Positions 11,387 through 22,155 of a stretch of DNA of 64,000 nt are shown piece after piece. The DNA is taken from positions 5,515,001 through 5,579,000 of the forward strand of contig OY747707.1 in assembly GCA_963556495.2 (NCBI GenBank), given 5' to 3'. The notes under the pieces are model-generated. The model was not told the DNA's origin. It saw only the letters and a list, made by a program, of their open reading frames with translations, and made no database searches. Within the stretch, counting starts at the first letter, position 1. The number at the start of each line of letters is the position of its first letter. Made by a program: the position numbers and the translations under genes. Source of the DNA: Valencia hispanica. Taxonomy: Eukaryota > Chordata > Actinopteri > Cyprinodontiformes > Valenciidae.

Positions 11387-11566
11387 TGACATTGTTTGTG
11401 GTGAGTCATTCAGTTCAGTGCAAAGCGTTATATGGACCTTCTTTCAACAGCAATAAGGTCCATATAACGCTTTGCACTGAACTGAATGACTCACCACAAA
11501 CAATGTCAGAACTTTATCAGTGAACACATCTTTCAACAGCAATATGTGTTCACTGATAAAGTTCTG
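11387..11566. repeat. Two adjacent perfect hairpins with the same 14-nt loop
   Basis: Hairpin 1 has 54-bp arms 11387-11440 and 11455-11508 that are exact reverse complements around a loop at 11441-11454. Hairpin 2 has 23-bp arms 11507-11529 and 11544-11566, again exact, around a loop at 11530-11543. Both loops read ctttcaacagcaat in the same orientation. In the inverted relative at 15212-15300 the blocks occur once in simple order (arm 2, loop, arm 1), so the palindromes are derived, probably by template switching or an assembly fault. Confidence 0.9.
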
Positions 11567-11677
11567 GTTCGGTCCATCTTTCCTTTTCTACTGTAGCTGT
11601 ATGACAAACCATAAATGTTCATAAATGGCAGAGTTTAGTGATAGCTGGGAGTCCTTTCTGTTTAGTTTTGGTGTCAC

Positions 11678-12220
11678 TTTTTTTTTTTTTTTACGTGTCC
11701 TGTTTGGCAGTGTGGAGCTCAGAATTTGTGTCTGAGTACCAAGTAGAAGCCCGACAGATTTACTTTCACAAGCGGAGCAGTACAGCTTTTGCTATAGTCC
11801 TCCACTTGATATTGTGTGAAAAATCTTTATTATGAATTGCTGGGGGTTTTATTTCCTGATGTTATGGACACGGAGACGGAAAATTAAGGGGAAGAAAGAA
11901 AGAAGATGAAGAAGAGAGGTAGGAAACAAAATGTCATGAGAGAGGGTGAGTTGAAAATACAAGAGAGGAAGGGGAAGAAAGAAAACACAGGAAGACATTG
12001 AAGTCTCGTGAAGATGCATTAATTATGGCAAGTTGTCCCAACATCATCATTATTTGAAAAGTGCTTTTTGTATTTCCTCAGGTTATCTTTGTCTGATGAA
12101 AAAATTATTTGATGACCCGAAACCTTAAAGTGTGACAAGTCTATGGCAGAGAGAGGGGAAAGAACAAAACAAAACACGAAAAAGGAACATTGACAAAACA
12201 AACCTAACATCGTGAACAAA
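11678..12220 (-). mobile_element. Family C retro-element, copy 2, truncated and interrupted
   Basis: Poly(T) at 11678-11692 is followed by 'acgtgtcctgtttggcagtg' and the AT-rich 3' body of family C. The match is broken at 12009-12150 by a Tc1-like end fragment and then resumes ('cagagagaggggaaag') to 12220. The GC-rich block is absent, as expected for a 5'-truncated retro-copy. It is flanked by a direct repeat of about 120 bp (11558-11679 and 12218-12338) with a handful of mismatches, far longer than usual target duplications. Confidence 0.65.
12009..12150 (+). mobile_element. Tc1-like transposon end fragment
   Basis: Near-duplicate of 14277-14405: 'gttgtcccaacatcatcatt', 'tttgtctgatga', and an end 'cttaaagtgtgacaa' typical of Tc1-like termini. 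It replaces about 19 bp of family C sequence. 'aagtct' occurs on both sides. Confidence 0.5.
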
Positions 12221-12490
12221 GTTCTGGTTCGGTCCATCTTTCCTTTTCTACTGTAGCTGCATGACAAACCATAAATGTTCCTAAATGGCAGAGTTTAGCG
12301 ATAGCTGGGAGTCCTTTCTGGTTTTTTTGGTGTCACTTGTTAAATTGCGCTGCGCACTGAGTTCAGCACTTAAACATTCTGCATGTGTTCAGGTAGAAAA
12401 CAGCTGGATTCATTCGGTACATGTGAGTACCGAACCAACGGGGTCGTACCGAAAAATTAAAACACGAACACATGGACTGTTACAGCCCTA

Positions 12491-13944
12491 TATTTGAAGG
12501 TTCAAAAATCAACCCAATTAATTTTATTCTTTTCTTTTTTTGACACCTTGGCTGCTGAGTGTTAAAGGAAGCTTCAAAGGTCCAGAGGCGACTTTCTGGT
12601 GTTCTGCTCTGAATCTTTACTGGATTAGACAGAATTGTTTCCTCTTTAGCATTAGAGTTTTAAAACAACCTTCACTCCAAGCAATACATACTTGATATTT
12701 TTTAGCAATTCAACTAGAAGATTTTGACAGATTAAAGACCTTTCAGAAACGCACTCAGGATTTTTCTGGCTTCAAGCCATCGTACAGTATCTTCACACAC
12801 GCTTCTAGTAGATCCTCTGCCTGCCTTTACAGGCGTCTTGATTTGTAATCAGGGGAAAAAATGATGCTACATGCACACCTGGATATTTCCATTCCTGCAG
12901 CTGCTGTAGAATGGATGCAAAGATCATCCTGCACTGTGGATTAAACCTTCTGCTTCACTTTTCATGTTGAGATGTAGCAGATTGTGGGATCATTCTGCAC
13001 ACCACATTGTTCCTCTCCAGACATCACTCAAGTGCAGAGTTTCAGGTATATTATACCTCACCTTCAACTGACACTTAAATCCCTAACAAAGAATGCAGAC
13101 GAAGCTTGGAGGGGAATGACGTCATGGCTACAGCTACAATCAGCGGACCCGGGGTGATACTGCAGATCGAGAGATACGACAAAGAGGGCTTTCATCCACG
13201 AGACAATATCAGGGCCCTCAATTAGCGCGGGCCAGACTAGAGTCCAGGGTGCCAGCGTTTATTGTTCCCCGACTAGCCACTTCAGCAAAAGAAAAAAAAA
13301 AAGGGTGTAGGGGTCACGGACTTACTCCACTTTAGCCTAGGCAAAGCATCGGCATTTATAATCCACGTGACGGGGATTTTGGTGAGCCAGTGCACCAGCC
13401 TGGAACTAGAGACCCTCAGAAGCCTGCGGGGTAATAATCACATTTCTGCTTGTGAGGTACCAGTAAATTCATATTGAATTGTGCAATCACAGGTACTTTT
13501 TTAAGAATGCAAAAACGTTCATTAAATATAAAGCAGGACATTTATGCACTTATGTAAAAAAACAATAAAGGGGGGTGGAATCTGGGTTCTAAATAAAATC
13601 TAGTTTTTATCCAACTTAATCTCAGTGTTAGGAGCTGTTAAGCCACATCAAAAACAAAACAAACTATGTGGAAAAGGCTATAAGGTCATTTCCAATCTAT
13701 CTGAAGTCCATCATTCTTCAAAGTGAGATAAATTATTCCCAGGTGGAAAACAAGTAGTAGACATCCCAGCAGAAAATAGCTCCAGACTTTACAGGCCTCA
13801 GTCAGCTGGTTAAAGGTTAAAGTTCATGACAGGACAGTTAGACAAACACTGAACAGGTATGGCTGTTTGGAAGGGTTGTTTAAGAACCCCCCCCCCCCTT
13901 CTAAAAACAACAATGTCACATGATTTACGGCTGAAACGCTGCAT
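12491..13944. other. No gene recognised
   Basis: No supported exon. Around 13140-13300 is a locally GC-richer stretch ('cagcggacccggggtgatac', 'attgttccccgactagccac') that looks single-copy and could be a conserved non-coding element; this cannot be tested here. C-run at about 13887. Confidence 0.3.
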
Positions 13945-14415
13945 CTGAATGAAACACAAGACTTATGAAACCAAAGTAGAGATGTTTGACCACGATGGAC
14001 ACCAATATGCTTGGACAAAACCAAAAACAGCAGATCTGCACAAACACCTCATGCTAACTGTCAAGCACGGTGGTGGAGGGATGAGGATTTGGGCTTGTTT
14101 TGAAGTCAAAGAACCTGACCAACTTGCAGTCATTGAGTGGACCAGCCACACTGGAGGATTTTTTAGTCTTAATGTCATAATTAAGATCATACTACAGTAT
14201 CTGAATTGGATTAATTTAGACTTTGACTAGGCCACGGCAAACATTGGACTGGACGTTGTCCTGCAGGATTTTCTCCTGAAGATGCATTAATTATTAAGTT
14301 GTCCCAACATCATCATTATTTGAAAAGTGCTTTTTGTATTTTCTCAGGTTATCTTTGTCTGATGAAAACATTATTTGATGACCCGAAACCTTAAAGTGTG
14401 ACAAATGTTTTTTTC
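13945..14415 (+). pseudogene. Tc1/mariner transposase remnant with 3' end
   Basis: The reading TKVEMFDHDGHQYAW followed by LTVKHGGGGMRIWACF matches the pattern around the first catalytic Asp and the TVKHGGG strand of Tc1-type transposases, which cut and join transposon ends. The frame dies soon after (stop near 14230) and is followed by the terminal sequence shared with 12009-12150, ending at 'aagtgtgacaa'. The second catalytic Asp and the Glu region are missing. An old, inactive remnant. Confidence 0.6.
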
Positions 14416-14641
14416 CACCTTTTACTCTCCGTTGTGTTTGTGGGGAAAACATTCACAGAAACCCAGAAATTACAGAACATTTTACACAAGTCCAATAATA
14501 CAACTATAAAGTGCTTTTTCCAAACAAAATGGTGCTTGCTGACTTTTACAGGTTGTTTCAGGCCAATCAGGTGGTCAAAAAGGATGCCAAATCCCACCAG
14601 TACCGGTACTGTCTGGACAAATAGCTCTGCTAATCTTTTTA

Positions 14642-14900
14642 AGGCAAGGCAATGTTATAGATGTAGCACACTTTCAACAACAAGGTGATTCAAACTGCTT
14701 TACATGATTAAGGGGTAAAATAAAAATAGCCGTAAAACACAGACAAAGCATATAAAGTAAAAACAGCAATAAAGCAAGAATCACACACGATACATCAAAC
14801 CATTACTCAAAGGCAGCTCTAAACAGATACGTTTTTAGCTGTGACTTAAAAGAACTCAATGTTTCAGCAGCTTTGCAGCTATATGGAACCAAATTATTGA
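14642..14900 (-). mobile_element. L2 3' UTR fragment
   Basis: Starts with 'aaggcaaggcaatgttatag' (tail on -) and continues through 'cactttcaacaacaaggtga' and 'tttcagcagctttgcag' like the - strand L2 copy at 43553. Only the UTR and the end of the ORF remain. Confidence 0.65.
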
Positions 14901-14943
14901 CCAACACTCCAAGACTGAAAATTAAATATAAAAATACTAAACT

Positions 14944-15740
14944 GTGATGCTACATGTATTTGTATTCTTTGGTACTGCCCTGTCGGTTCGCTACGCACGT
15001 TTACCGAACGAATCCAGCTGTTTTCTACCTGAACACAGAACACAGGCAGAATGTTTATGCGGGAAACTCAGAGCCCAGTGCAACGTCTCACAGGGCAACT
15101 TTAAAAAGTGACACCAAAACAAAGCAGAAAGCGACTCCCAGCTATCACTAAACTCTGCTGTTTGGGAACAATAATGGTTTCTCATGCAGCTACAGTAGAA
15201 AAAGAAAATTGGACCGAACCAGAACTTTGTCAGCGAATGCATCTTTCAACAGCAATAAGGTCCATAACACGCTCTGCACTGAACTGAATGACTCACCTGA
15301 AAAAATGTCAAGCTGAATGGAAACATCTCTGATACTAGAGAAAAACCAGCTGACGTCCACATGGCTACCAGTAGCATCCAATCAGCCCAAACTCCTTATT
15401 TTGGATAAAATGCAAGTCGGCTGAATCCTCGTTGATGAGAAGGGATTTTCTCAACAGCTGCCCAAGCTGCATTCAGGTACAGCTGGGAGACTAGGCTGTC
15501 GCAATATCAAAACAACACCAAAGTGATTTAAGCAGGTTTTAGTCTCAAATATAGTATTATTTAAACATTTCTAAACATTAACCCTGGCTGTTTTCAAGTG
15601 GTTATGACTGCTTGTACTATTTATTTTTTTATTTTTTTATTAGATCAAATCTAGAGTCAATTCTATACTTTGAACTTTGAAAACATAATAAATTACATAA
15701 ATTCCAGGAATTGAAAGGGAGGAATTCAGAACATCATCGA
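14944..15740 (-). mobile_element. hAT-like element, copy 2
   Basis: Inverted relative of 10541-12490: shares the end region with ttcggt-like motifs, 'actcccagctatcactaaac', 'ggaccgaaccagaactttg', the single loop ctttcaacagcaat, 'atggctaccagtagcatcc' and 'ctgcttgtactattt'. Truncated at the higher-coordinate end. Useful as the simpler arrangement from which the double hairpin derives. Confidence 0.55.
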
Positions 15741-17289
15741 GATGATGTCTAAAGACTCTTTCAGAGTCGTTGCTGTGTTCTCTGGCTTTTAAAGCTTAAC
15801 ACGCCAATACCAAACGCACCTGGAAGCTTCGCTTCTAATGTTCTGATGCTTACGGTGAGAACAGGTCATGTCATTAAATTCCAAACCCCCAAAACCAAAC
15901 CAAAGTCTCGGACTGGAGGCGCAGGACTCAGCAAAATCCCCCTTTTGTCACAAGATCTCTGGCCTTGATGGTAATCTTCCTGTCCCATAGGATTCTCCTC
16001 AGTTCACACCCCCATGGTGTGAGATTTGTGAGGGCAAAAAAAAAAAAAAAAGAGAGAAGTGCCTACAGAAACGAGATGGCAGCTCTTGAAGGACGGGTGA
16101 ATGAGTGGAATTCAAGGATGCCCTGAAAAGCGGTGCGCACATCATGAGAGTCAATCAGAAGATAAGAAGACGTGTAGAGCAAAGAAAAAAAAGAGGGATA
16201 TAACTGAAAAGTGAGGTTCAAAATGCACAATGGCATTCCCGAGAGGGGCCTCGTGAAAACTGAATGGTCTATTCATTCATTAAAAAGGGGGGGGGAAAGG
16301 AGAAATGGGTGGTAGCCGATGCTTGGGTTTAACATTGTTTGCATCGTTTTGATAACGCTAAAAGGATCCCATCACTGGTAAAGACATGATGCAGTCTATT
16401 TACTGTTGGCATCAGCCATAAATCATGGAGAGTGAATAGCTGATGGTATACATTACCTAGAACTGGAGAATGAAAATGTGTAGAGAAGGTGGGAGGTGTG
16501 TGTGTGTGGGGGGGGGGGGGGGGGGGGGTCTGGTTTCATGTCCCTCTGTGCTCAGCAGGCTGTCATGGAAGACTAGTGAACACGACCTGAAGCTTAAGAC
16601 CGGGGACAAAGTGCCAGGTACACAGATCCGATTTCCCCCGCTTCAGCCAAATGCTGCTTTGTGGGGGAATAATCTGCACCTGGTGGCCATGGAAACCAGT
16701 TCCCATCCAGACTAAAGATAGCAGACGAGCTGACCACCCGGAGGAAAAGCGTGCCCTGATCTTCGTCTGATGAATTCTTAAAATCCCAAATGGCTTTCGA
16801 CTTGGTCAGCAGTGTACCGCCCCTGCAACAGCCGACACAATAACTATATAATGATCAGCCTGCTTTATGTTGACAAAGATTAGAAAATAGAGTTGTACAC
16901 CTACAAGCGCCAATTAGAAGTAACCGGTGACAACTGTTGGTGGATAGACCACAAACACACCTTGTTACAGATTCAGGGCCCGAAACTTAGGACGTTCTCA
17001 CACCTATAGCTGGTTTCAATCAGTTGATGAGTTTGTTAACTTGTACCCTTCTCCAGTGGGTTGGTTCCTTTTCACACAGGGAAAAGTCCAAGCGAACCAG
17101 AACCTGTGACATCCAGTAACCGCCACACTAGATCCCACAATGCAACACAGAGCTGGTTACTGGAAGGCGGTTGGCTCAAGCTAGCAGCGCACATCTGGTG
17201 TCGGATTGAGGTCGGCGCATGTTCACACCATCAAACGAACCGCTCTAGAGGACGTTTGGAACCGTTCCGAGACCACCTCAGGTTTTAAG
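15741..17289. other. No gene recognised; G-run
   Basis: A 21-base G-run lies at 16508-16528, preceded by TG repeats. From about 16985 a stretch with 'gttctcacacctatag' and 'gcatgttcacaccatcaaac' resembles ends of inverted-repeat elements but could not be delimited. No coding evidence. Confidence 0.3.
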
Positions 17290-17425
17290 GTTGTATAAAC
17301 CCTCTGAGACCGCTTCTGGTTTAAGTCCACTCTGCATCCCAAGAGTCAGAACCAAACACGGAGAAAACTGCTTTCAGTTTCTCTGCTCGACTTCTTCCAA
17401 ACTATCTCGATTTGGTTGTTTCGGT
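17290..17425 (+). mobile_element. L2 ORF2 C-terminal fragment
   Basis: Reads LCIPRVRTKHGENCFQFLC, matching the end of the L2 RT protein in copy c ([19 protein letters not shown]). A divergent subfamily, fragment only. Confidence 0.55.
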
Positions 17426-17514
17426 CCGCACCCTCGTGTGATTGCAGTGTTCTCGACTACACTAACAACCCACACCACAGGGGGAAACTAAACCAAAGTT
17501 CGTTTTAAATGGAC

Positions 17515-18190
17515 TAATATTGGGACTCACTGCGCCTTTTTATTTATTTCTACCAAATATTTTCTGTATTTGACTGTTTTTTTTAAGGCGGTGACGGAAA
17601 AGTGTAAAGGCCATCTGTAATTTTCACAGATTAGTATTCATAACCCTGACCACTTGGTGCAGACGTGCAGGCATTTTCAATTCTACGCATAGAGTTCAGG
17701 TAACTACATCAATCAAAAAAAGATTCCCATGAGAACATCTGAGCATCATCTCACATTTGGGCACAGTAGCCAATGCATCTCTAGGTGGGCGCTGACAGAG
17801 CATTGAAGTTACGGAAACACGGAGCACATCTGTGACTGCACCGCACACAGACCAGCGACAGATCGCTGCAGCTAAACCACCGATGCAAAGAGCGTATGCT
17901 GCAGGATTTCTTCCTGCTGAAGCGATCAGAAAAGCTATCGTTAAGAGAGTCTTGCCGAAGTCTGTGCACTTCAATTGGAGAAATGCTCCCTGATTTCAAA
18001 ACTCTGACTGTAGTGGCGCTTGTAATTCCAGTCTCCAATGTGACAGCACAGTGCGGATTCAGCCTCCATTACGCACAAACAGTCGGGCTCCATGCCGAGC
18101 GTTCAGCCCACAGCAGGTGAAATGTCCATAATTAATACATGTTGCCTATTAATCTGTTCAATGTGTGATGGCATGAAGTGGATCCTCTGT
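17515..18190 (+). pseudogene. hAT transposase C-terminal remnant
   Basis: Reads EMLPDFKTLTVVALVIPVSNVTAQCGFSL, in pieces: 'LPDF' near 17985, 'VALVIPVSNV' near 18010 and 'GFSL' near 18055. This pattern (bulky residues, then IPVSSV.xERGFS) marks the dimerisation region at the C-terminus of hAT transposases. Related copies lie at 35266-35560 (+) and about 58935-59500 (-), so a mobile family is involved. No N-terminal or catalytic part is present. Confidence 0.5.
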
Positions 18191-19285
18191 TCAGTTTGTT
18201 TGGATTAAATATTAATTAAAAGTAATGAAAATGAAATACTGCTGAACATGTCATTATTGTCACATAAAAAATTACAGCACAATTCTACTTACCAAAGCTG
18301 GTTTGCAGCAGATTAACTATTTTTTGGACAACGACCAGCCAGCATTGAAATGCTACATATTAATCGGACAACCTTCAATTAAAAATTTCCCTTTGCATAA
18401 TCGGATCTTCTATTGTTTGTCAGACCAATAAATGAAATCAAATAAAGCTAGTTAAGCAGAGTAGATTGCGTAGAATACAAACAAAGGAGCAATTACCAAG
18501 TAGATCTGTAACAGAAACACTTGAATTTCTCGCAAAATATCTCCAGAAATCTGAATCAAACAAGGCAACATGTCAAACCAATCCACATAGATCTACAGAA
18601 TTTCAGTTATTATTCAGTTCTTTAACAGAAAACATGTATATACAGTAGAGTCCTGTAATTTACAGAGCTTCACACCTCACTTTGAGTGTTACCTGGGAAA
18701 GACGAGCAAATAAGTGAGGGTTTCACCTCAAACAGGAAAGAGGTGCTGAGTTGTGAAGCAGCACTCAGGGTGCCATTAGTTCTACAAATCCACTTCTTTC
18801 AGTACAAAGGCAGTAATTAGAGTGTTCCTCTGTATTTTGCTGCTGTCAACCCAAAATTTCGACAACAAGGACGCCAAGAGAGAACATCTGAGACTGAGAG
18901 CACCTGAAACACCGAGTGCAGCGAGGACGTAAAAGACAAATAACAGCTGTCAGCAACTCTCAAAAGGACGTTCTGCAGAGCAAGAAATGAAGGGGAGGCA
19001 GAACAAACACGAACTCGAGTCCAATTCTATGTACACTGAACCCCTGCAAGGAAAACTCCACATCCAGCTTGAGTCAGACATTCCCTTGCAGCCTTCCAGT
19101 GTGGAGTGATTGTTTAACACAGCTACAATGATTTTTAAAAAACAAAAAAAATGTTTTGCTCTGGTTTGGAATTTATGGTGAATTGTCTCCACACAGATTT
19201 CAAATCATGCATACAGTTTAGCAGTGGCCGATATAAACAGTATAAGGTAGAAATGATATAAATTTAGCCTACGGTAAAGATTTTG
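18191..19285. other. No gene or repeat recognised
   Basis: AT-rich, no splice-bounded coding frame seen. Confidence 0.3.
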
Positions 19286-19826
19286 ACTATACCCCCAAGA
19301 TAGACAAGCAAAAACATTAGATGATACTCTCCACAATTTCGGCCTGACCCAGCATGTCAAACAACCAACACACAATAAAGGACGCACTCTGGACTTAATT
19401 ATCAGCAAAGGTTTAAATATTTCCAACATCTCGGTAATTAATATTGCGTTATCTGACCATTTCTGTATTTTCTTTGAAAGTACCATCCCTGCTAAATTAT
19501 CCAGCCACAGTAAGACCACTATAAAAAAGCGTTTTCTAGGGGACAGTTCAGTAGAAACCTTTAAACGTATTTATCCTTCCACCACATCTCCCTCATCTCC
19601 CAACTCAGTAAATAAGCTGGTAGATAATTTCCTTGCAAAAATCTCAGACATCATGGATTCCATTGCTCCAACTAAAGTGAAAGTCTCAGGTAGAAAGAAG
19701 TCTCCGTGGACAAGTAATCCACTGGTACGTAGTGAAAAAAGAGAGTGTCGACGAGCCGAGAGAAAATGGCGGAAAACTCCACTCAAGGTTCACTGTGAGA
19801 TCTACAAAGAGAGACTAAATAGATAT
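19286..19826 (+). mobile_element. L2 copy c, endonuclease end and linker
   Basis: Reads LDDTLHNFGLTQHVKQPTH, then RTLDLIISKG, ALSDHFCIFFE and GRKKSPWTSNPLVR. The SDHF motif is the C-terminal active-site motif of the apurinic-type endonuclease that nicks target DNA for L2-like LINEs, and the linker precedes the part seen at the start of the window. The frame stays open to about 19823, where a solo LTR begins. Confidence 0.7.
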
Positions 19827-20143
19827 TGTTGGTTATTTTGAATGTTGGACCAGGTTAACATGGAAATATATTGAGTCCAGTTAAACAAACAAACAAAGCC
19901 GACACAACTTCAGTTCTGGAATACAGCCTCTGCCGGTTTATTAGTTTACATACCTTCTCTGAGCAGGACAAAGCATTGATGACATACAGTTCTGTCGTCC
20001 TCAAATACCCCAGCAAGACTCCCCTTCTAATATTAACACCCAGATTTTATACCTAGTTCGTGCGCCACACTGGTGCCAGTGCTATCTGCAATCCAGCCGC
20101 ACCCCCGCCAGTCAAGTTCACAATCCACCACGTTAGAGTGACA
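19827..20143 (-). mobile_element. Solo LTR
   Basis: 317 bp that, read on the - strand, starts TGTCACTCTAACG and ends AACCAACA (TG...CA ends). It contains a TATA-like 'ggtataaaatctggg' (about 20043-20057) and a polyadenylation signal AATAAA further on (about 19936). This is the layout of a retroelement LTR. No internal coding region remains. The flanks are two non-adjacent parts of L2, and no short target duplication is visible. Confidence 0.6.
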
Positions 20144-20850
20144 GGACCTAGAAAAACTCATCCATGCGTTTATCTTTAGTCGGATTGATTACTGCAACAG
20201 CGTCTTCACAGGTCTGCCTAAAAAGTCAATCAGACAGCTGCAGCTGATCCAGAACGCTGCCGCTCGTGTTCCTCACTAGAACCAGGAAAGTAGAGCACAT
20301 CACCCCAGTTCTAAAGTCCTTACACTGGCTCCCTGTAGCTCAGAGAATAGACTTCTAAATACTTTTACTAGTTTATAAATCATTACATGGCTTAGCACCA
20401 AAGTATGTTGAAGACCTGTTGTCATGGTACCAACCACCAAGACCACTAAGGTCCTCCAACTCTAGCCTACTAAACATCCCTAGACTCAGAACTAAACATG
20501 GAGAAGCAGCTTTCAGTTTCTATGCTCCCCTTATCTGGAACAGACTTCCTGACGAGTGCAGAGCTGCTGAAACTCTGAACTGCTTTAAATCGAGACTAAA
20601 AACCATCTGTTTAGAATTGTCTTCGAGTAAATGATTGATGTCATATGTATGAAATGTGTTCATGCTCTCTTGCTTTATTGTGTATCATGTGTAATGTGTG
20701 TTTCTTTTACTTTTAATTTCCAATGTTATATTCTATGTCTGTTTGTTTTGTTTTTTGTTTTTTAAATCACCAAATCATGTAAAGCACCTTGAATTACCCT
20801 GCTGTTGAAAGTGTGCTATACAAATAAAATTGCCTTGCCTTGCCTTGCCT
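20144..20850 (+). mobile_element. L2 copy c, RT C-terminus, 3' UTR and tail
   Basis: Begins 'ggacctagaaaaactcatcc' in the RT C-terminal region and follows copy a to the tail with ttgcc repeats. The C-terminal frame DECRAAETLNCFKSRLKT is intact here (stop at 20632-20634), showing the sequence that copy a lost. About 1.3 kb of L2 between the two parts of copy c is missing. Confidence 0.75.
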
Positions 20851-21202
20851 ATACCGGCCTACTGCGATTGCACATGTGCCTACGTACTCTGTACCAGATA
20901 CACAAGGAGGATATTGAAAATGCTGATATTTTAAGTTTAAAATTTGTTGTTTTCTATTTAACGAAAAAGAAACCTGTTGAACTTGAAGCATTTTTTGTTC
21001 AAATATGTACAGCTTTATTTGATTAAAAATGATATTAAAAGTAAAAAGTAATTAGTAATCAGGAAAGCAGAAAGAAATGGGTTTTTCTTCGTTTTACATT
21101 TTGCATTTCCATTCAAAAATAAATAGAAATCAATAAATATCATTCCTGCACATGCTTCAGATTATATCGCAATATGAATTTGAGGCCATATCGCCCAGCC
21201 CT
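20851..21202. mobile_element. hAT-type element end
   Basis: Ends 'gaggccatatcgcccagccc', preceded by 'atatcgcaatatg'. Read on the -, this is TAGGGCTGGGCGATATGGCC, a terminus I associate with fish hAT elements. The left part is AT-rich with no frame of interest. Confidence 0.45.
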
Positions 21203-21679
21203 AATACAGTTTCAAATATATACATACATTCACCAAAATAAACCCAAACCTTGTGTCTATTCAATGATACTCTGGTTAGTGATCATGATCAACAGCAGCT
21301 GGTAGTTTCAGCAAACAAATGATCAATTTGACAGGATCCTTAACGGATCAACCAACACACAGAACAATGGGAAAGTCGGTGAGGATCTAAGAGGGAGAAC
21401 TATAGGTGTACATCATTGAGAAAAATTTTATGGAGCAATTTCTAAAGTTAAATCATCTGAACAGAATACCAAACTACCCCCCTCTCTCAGAGAAAAAGGC
21501 CGGTAATGATGTCCTATGAGGGAAAAACCCAAAAGCCACCAAAGATGACCTTTAGGTTCCTGGGCTGAGAGGAAAACAAACACCTTTAAGCTGGACTGAG
21601 CTCTGCAGCAGCCCACGCTGACAGGACAAACACAGACCCCAATTACAAGAAGAATGTTTGGAGAAGTCAAGGTGAGGCT

Positions 21680-21960
21680 TTTAAACCTACAAACACTAGA
21701 TCAGCATGGTGGTCAAACATGGTGGTGGCAGCATCATGGTGTGTGGATGTTCCACTGTGGTGGTGCTAGTGTATCAAACAAAGTTTCCGGAATGATGACA
21801 AAGAAAGAACTGGCCTTCAATTTCATCTCAAATTCACAACTAGATTGTGGAAATGTTTGGATGTTTCAACAGGATGAAGATCCCAAACACGATCCAAATA
21901 AGGCTGATAAGAGGCCTCATAGATGCAGAGCAGAAGTAAGCTCAAACCTTCTCTTCCATC
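21680..21960 (+). pseudogene. Tc1-like transposase remnant
   Basis: 'gtggtcaaacatggtggtgg' followed by 'cagcatcatggtgtgtggatg' corresponds to the VKHGGGSIMVWG strand of Tc1 transposases. Further on 'ggatgtttcaacaggatgaa' and 'gatcccaaacacgatcc' correspond to FQQDxDPKH. Frames are broken by indels and stops. Confidence 0.5.
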
Positions 21961-22155
21961 CATCTAATGGGTAAGGATCATATCCCCTACTCCAACATCT
22001 CTTCGCCCAGATTTCTGACCACACGGCCAGAGATTTAAAGAGGAGCGGCAAAAGCAAAGGAAGCAGATTAGCAGAGCTTGTCATCAACTGAGAGTTTAAT
22101 TCAGTACATGTTACTGTGGAATGTCATCTCTGATGCCCAGAAATGGAGCTGTTAT

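Larger units (their letters stand above)
10541..12490. mobile_element. hAT-like non-autonomous DNA transposon, copy 1
   Basis: Ends are inverted: left 'gggatgtaacagttcaca', right (read on -) 'agggctgtaacagtccatg', each followed by a ttcggta motif. The TGTAACAGT terminal type is common in fish hAT elements. Outside, cctttgaa (left) and tatttgaa (right) could be an 8-bp target duplication with two mismatches. The body carries the double hairpin at 11387-11566 and an inserted family C copy. No transposase frame is present. The same body occurs inverted at 14944-15740. Confidence 0.6.

Noticed and set aside
16470..16715. 81-codon frame with a glycine run.
   Set aside because: Created by a 21-base G-run; no splice sites or domain.
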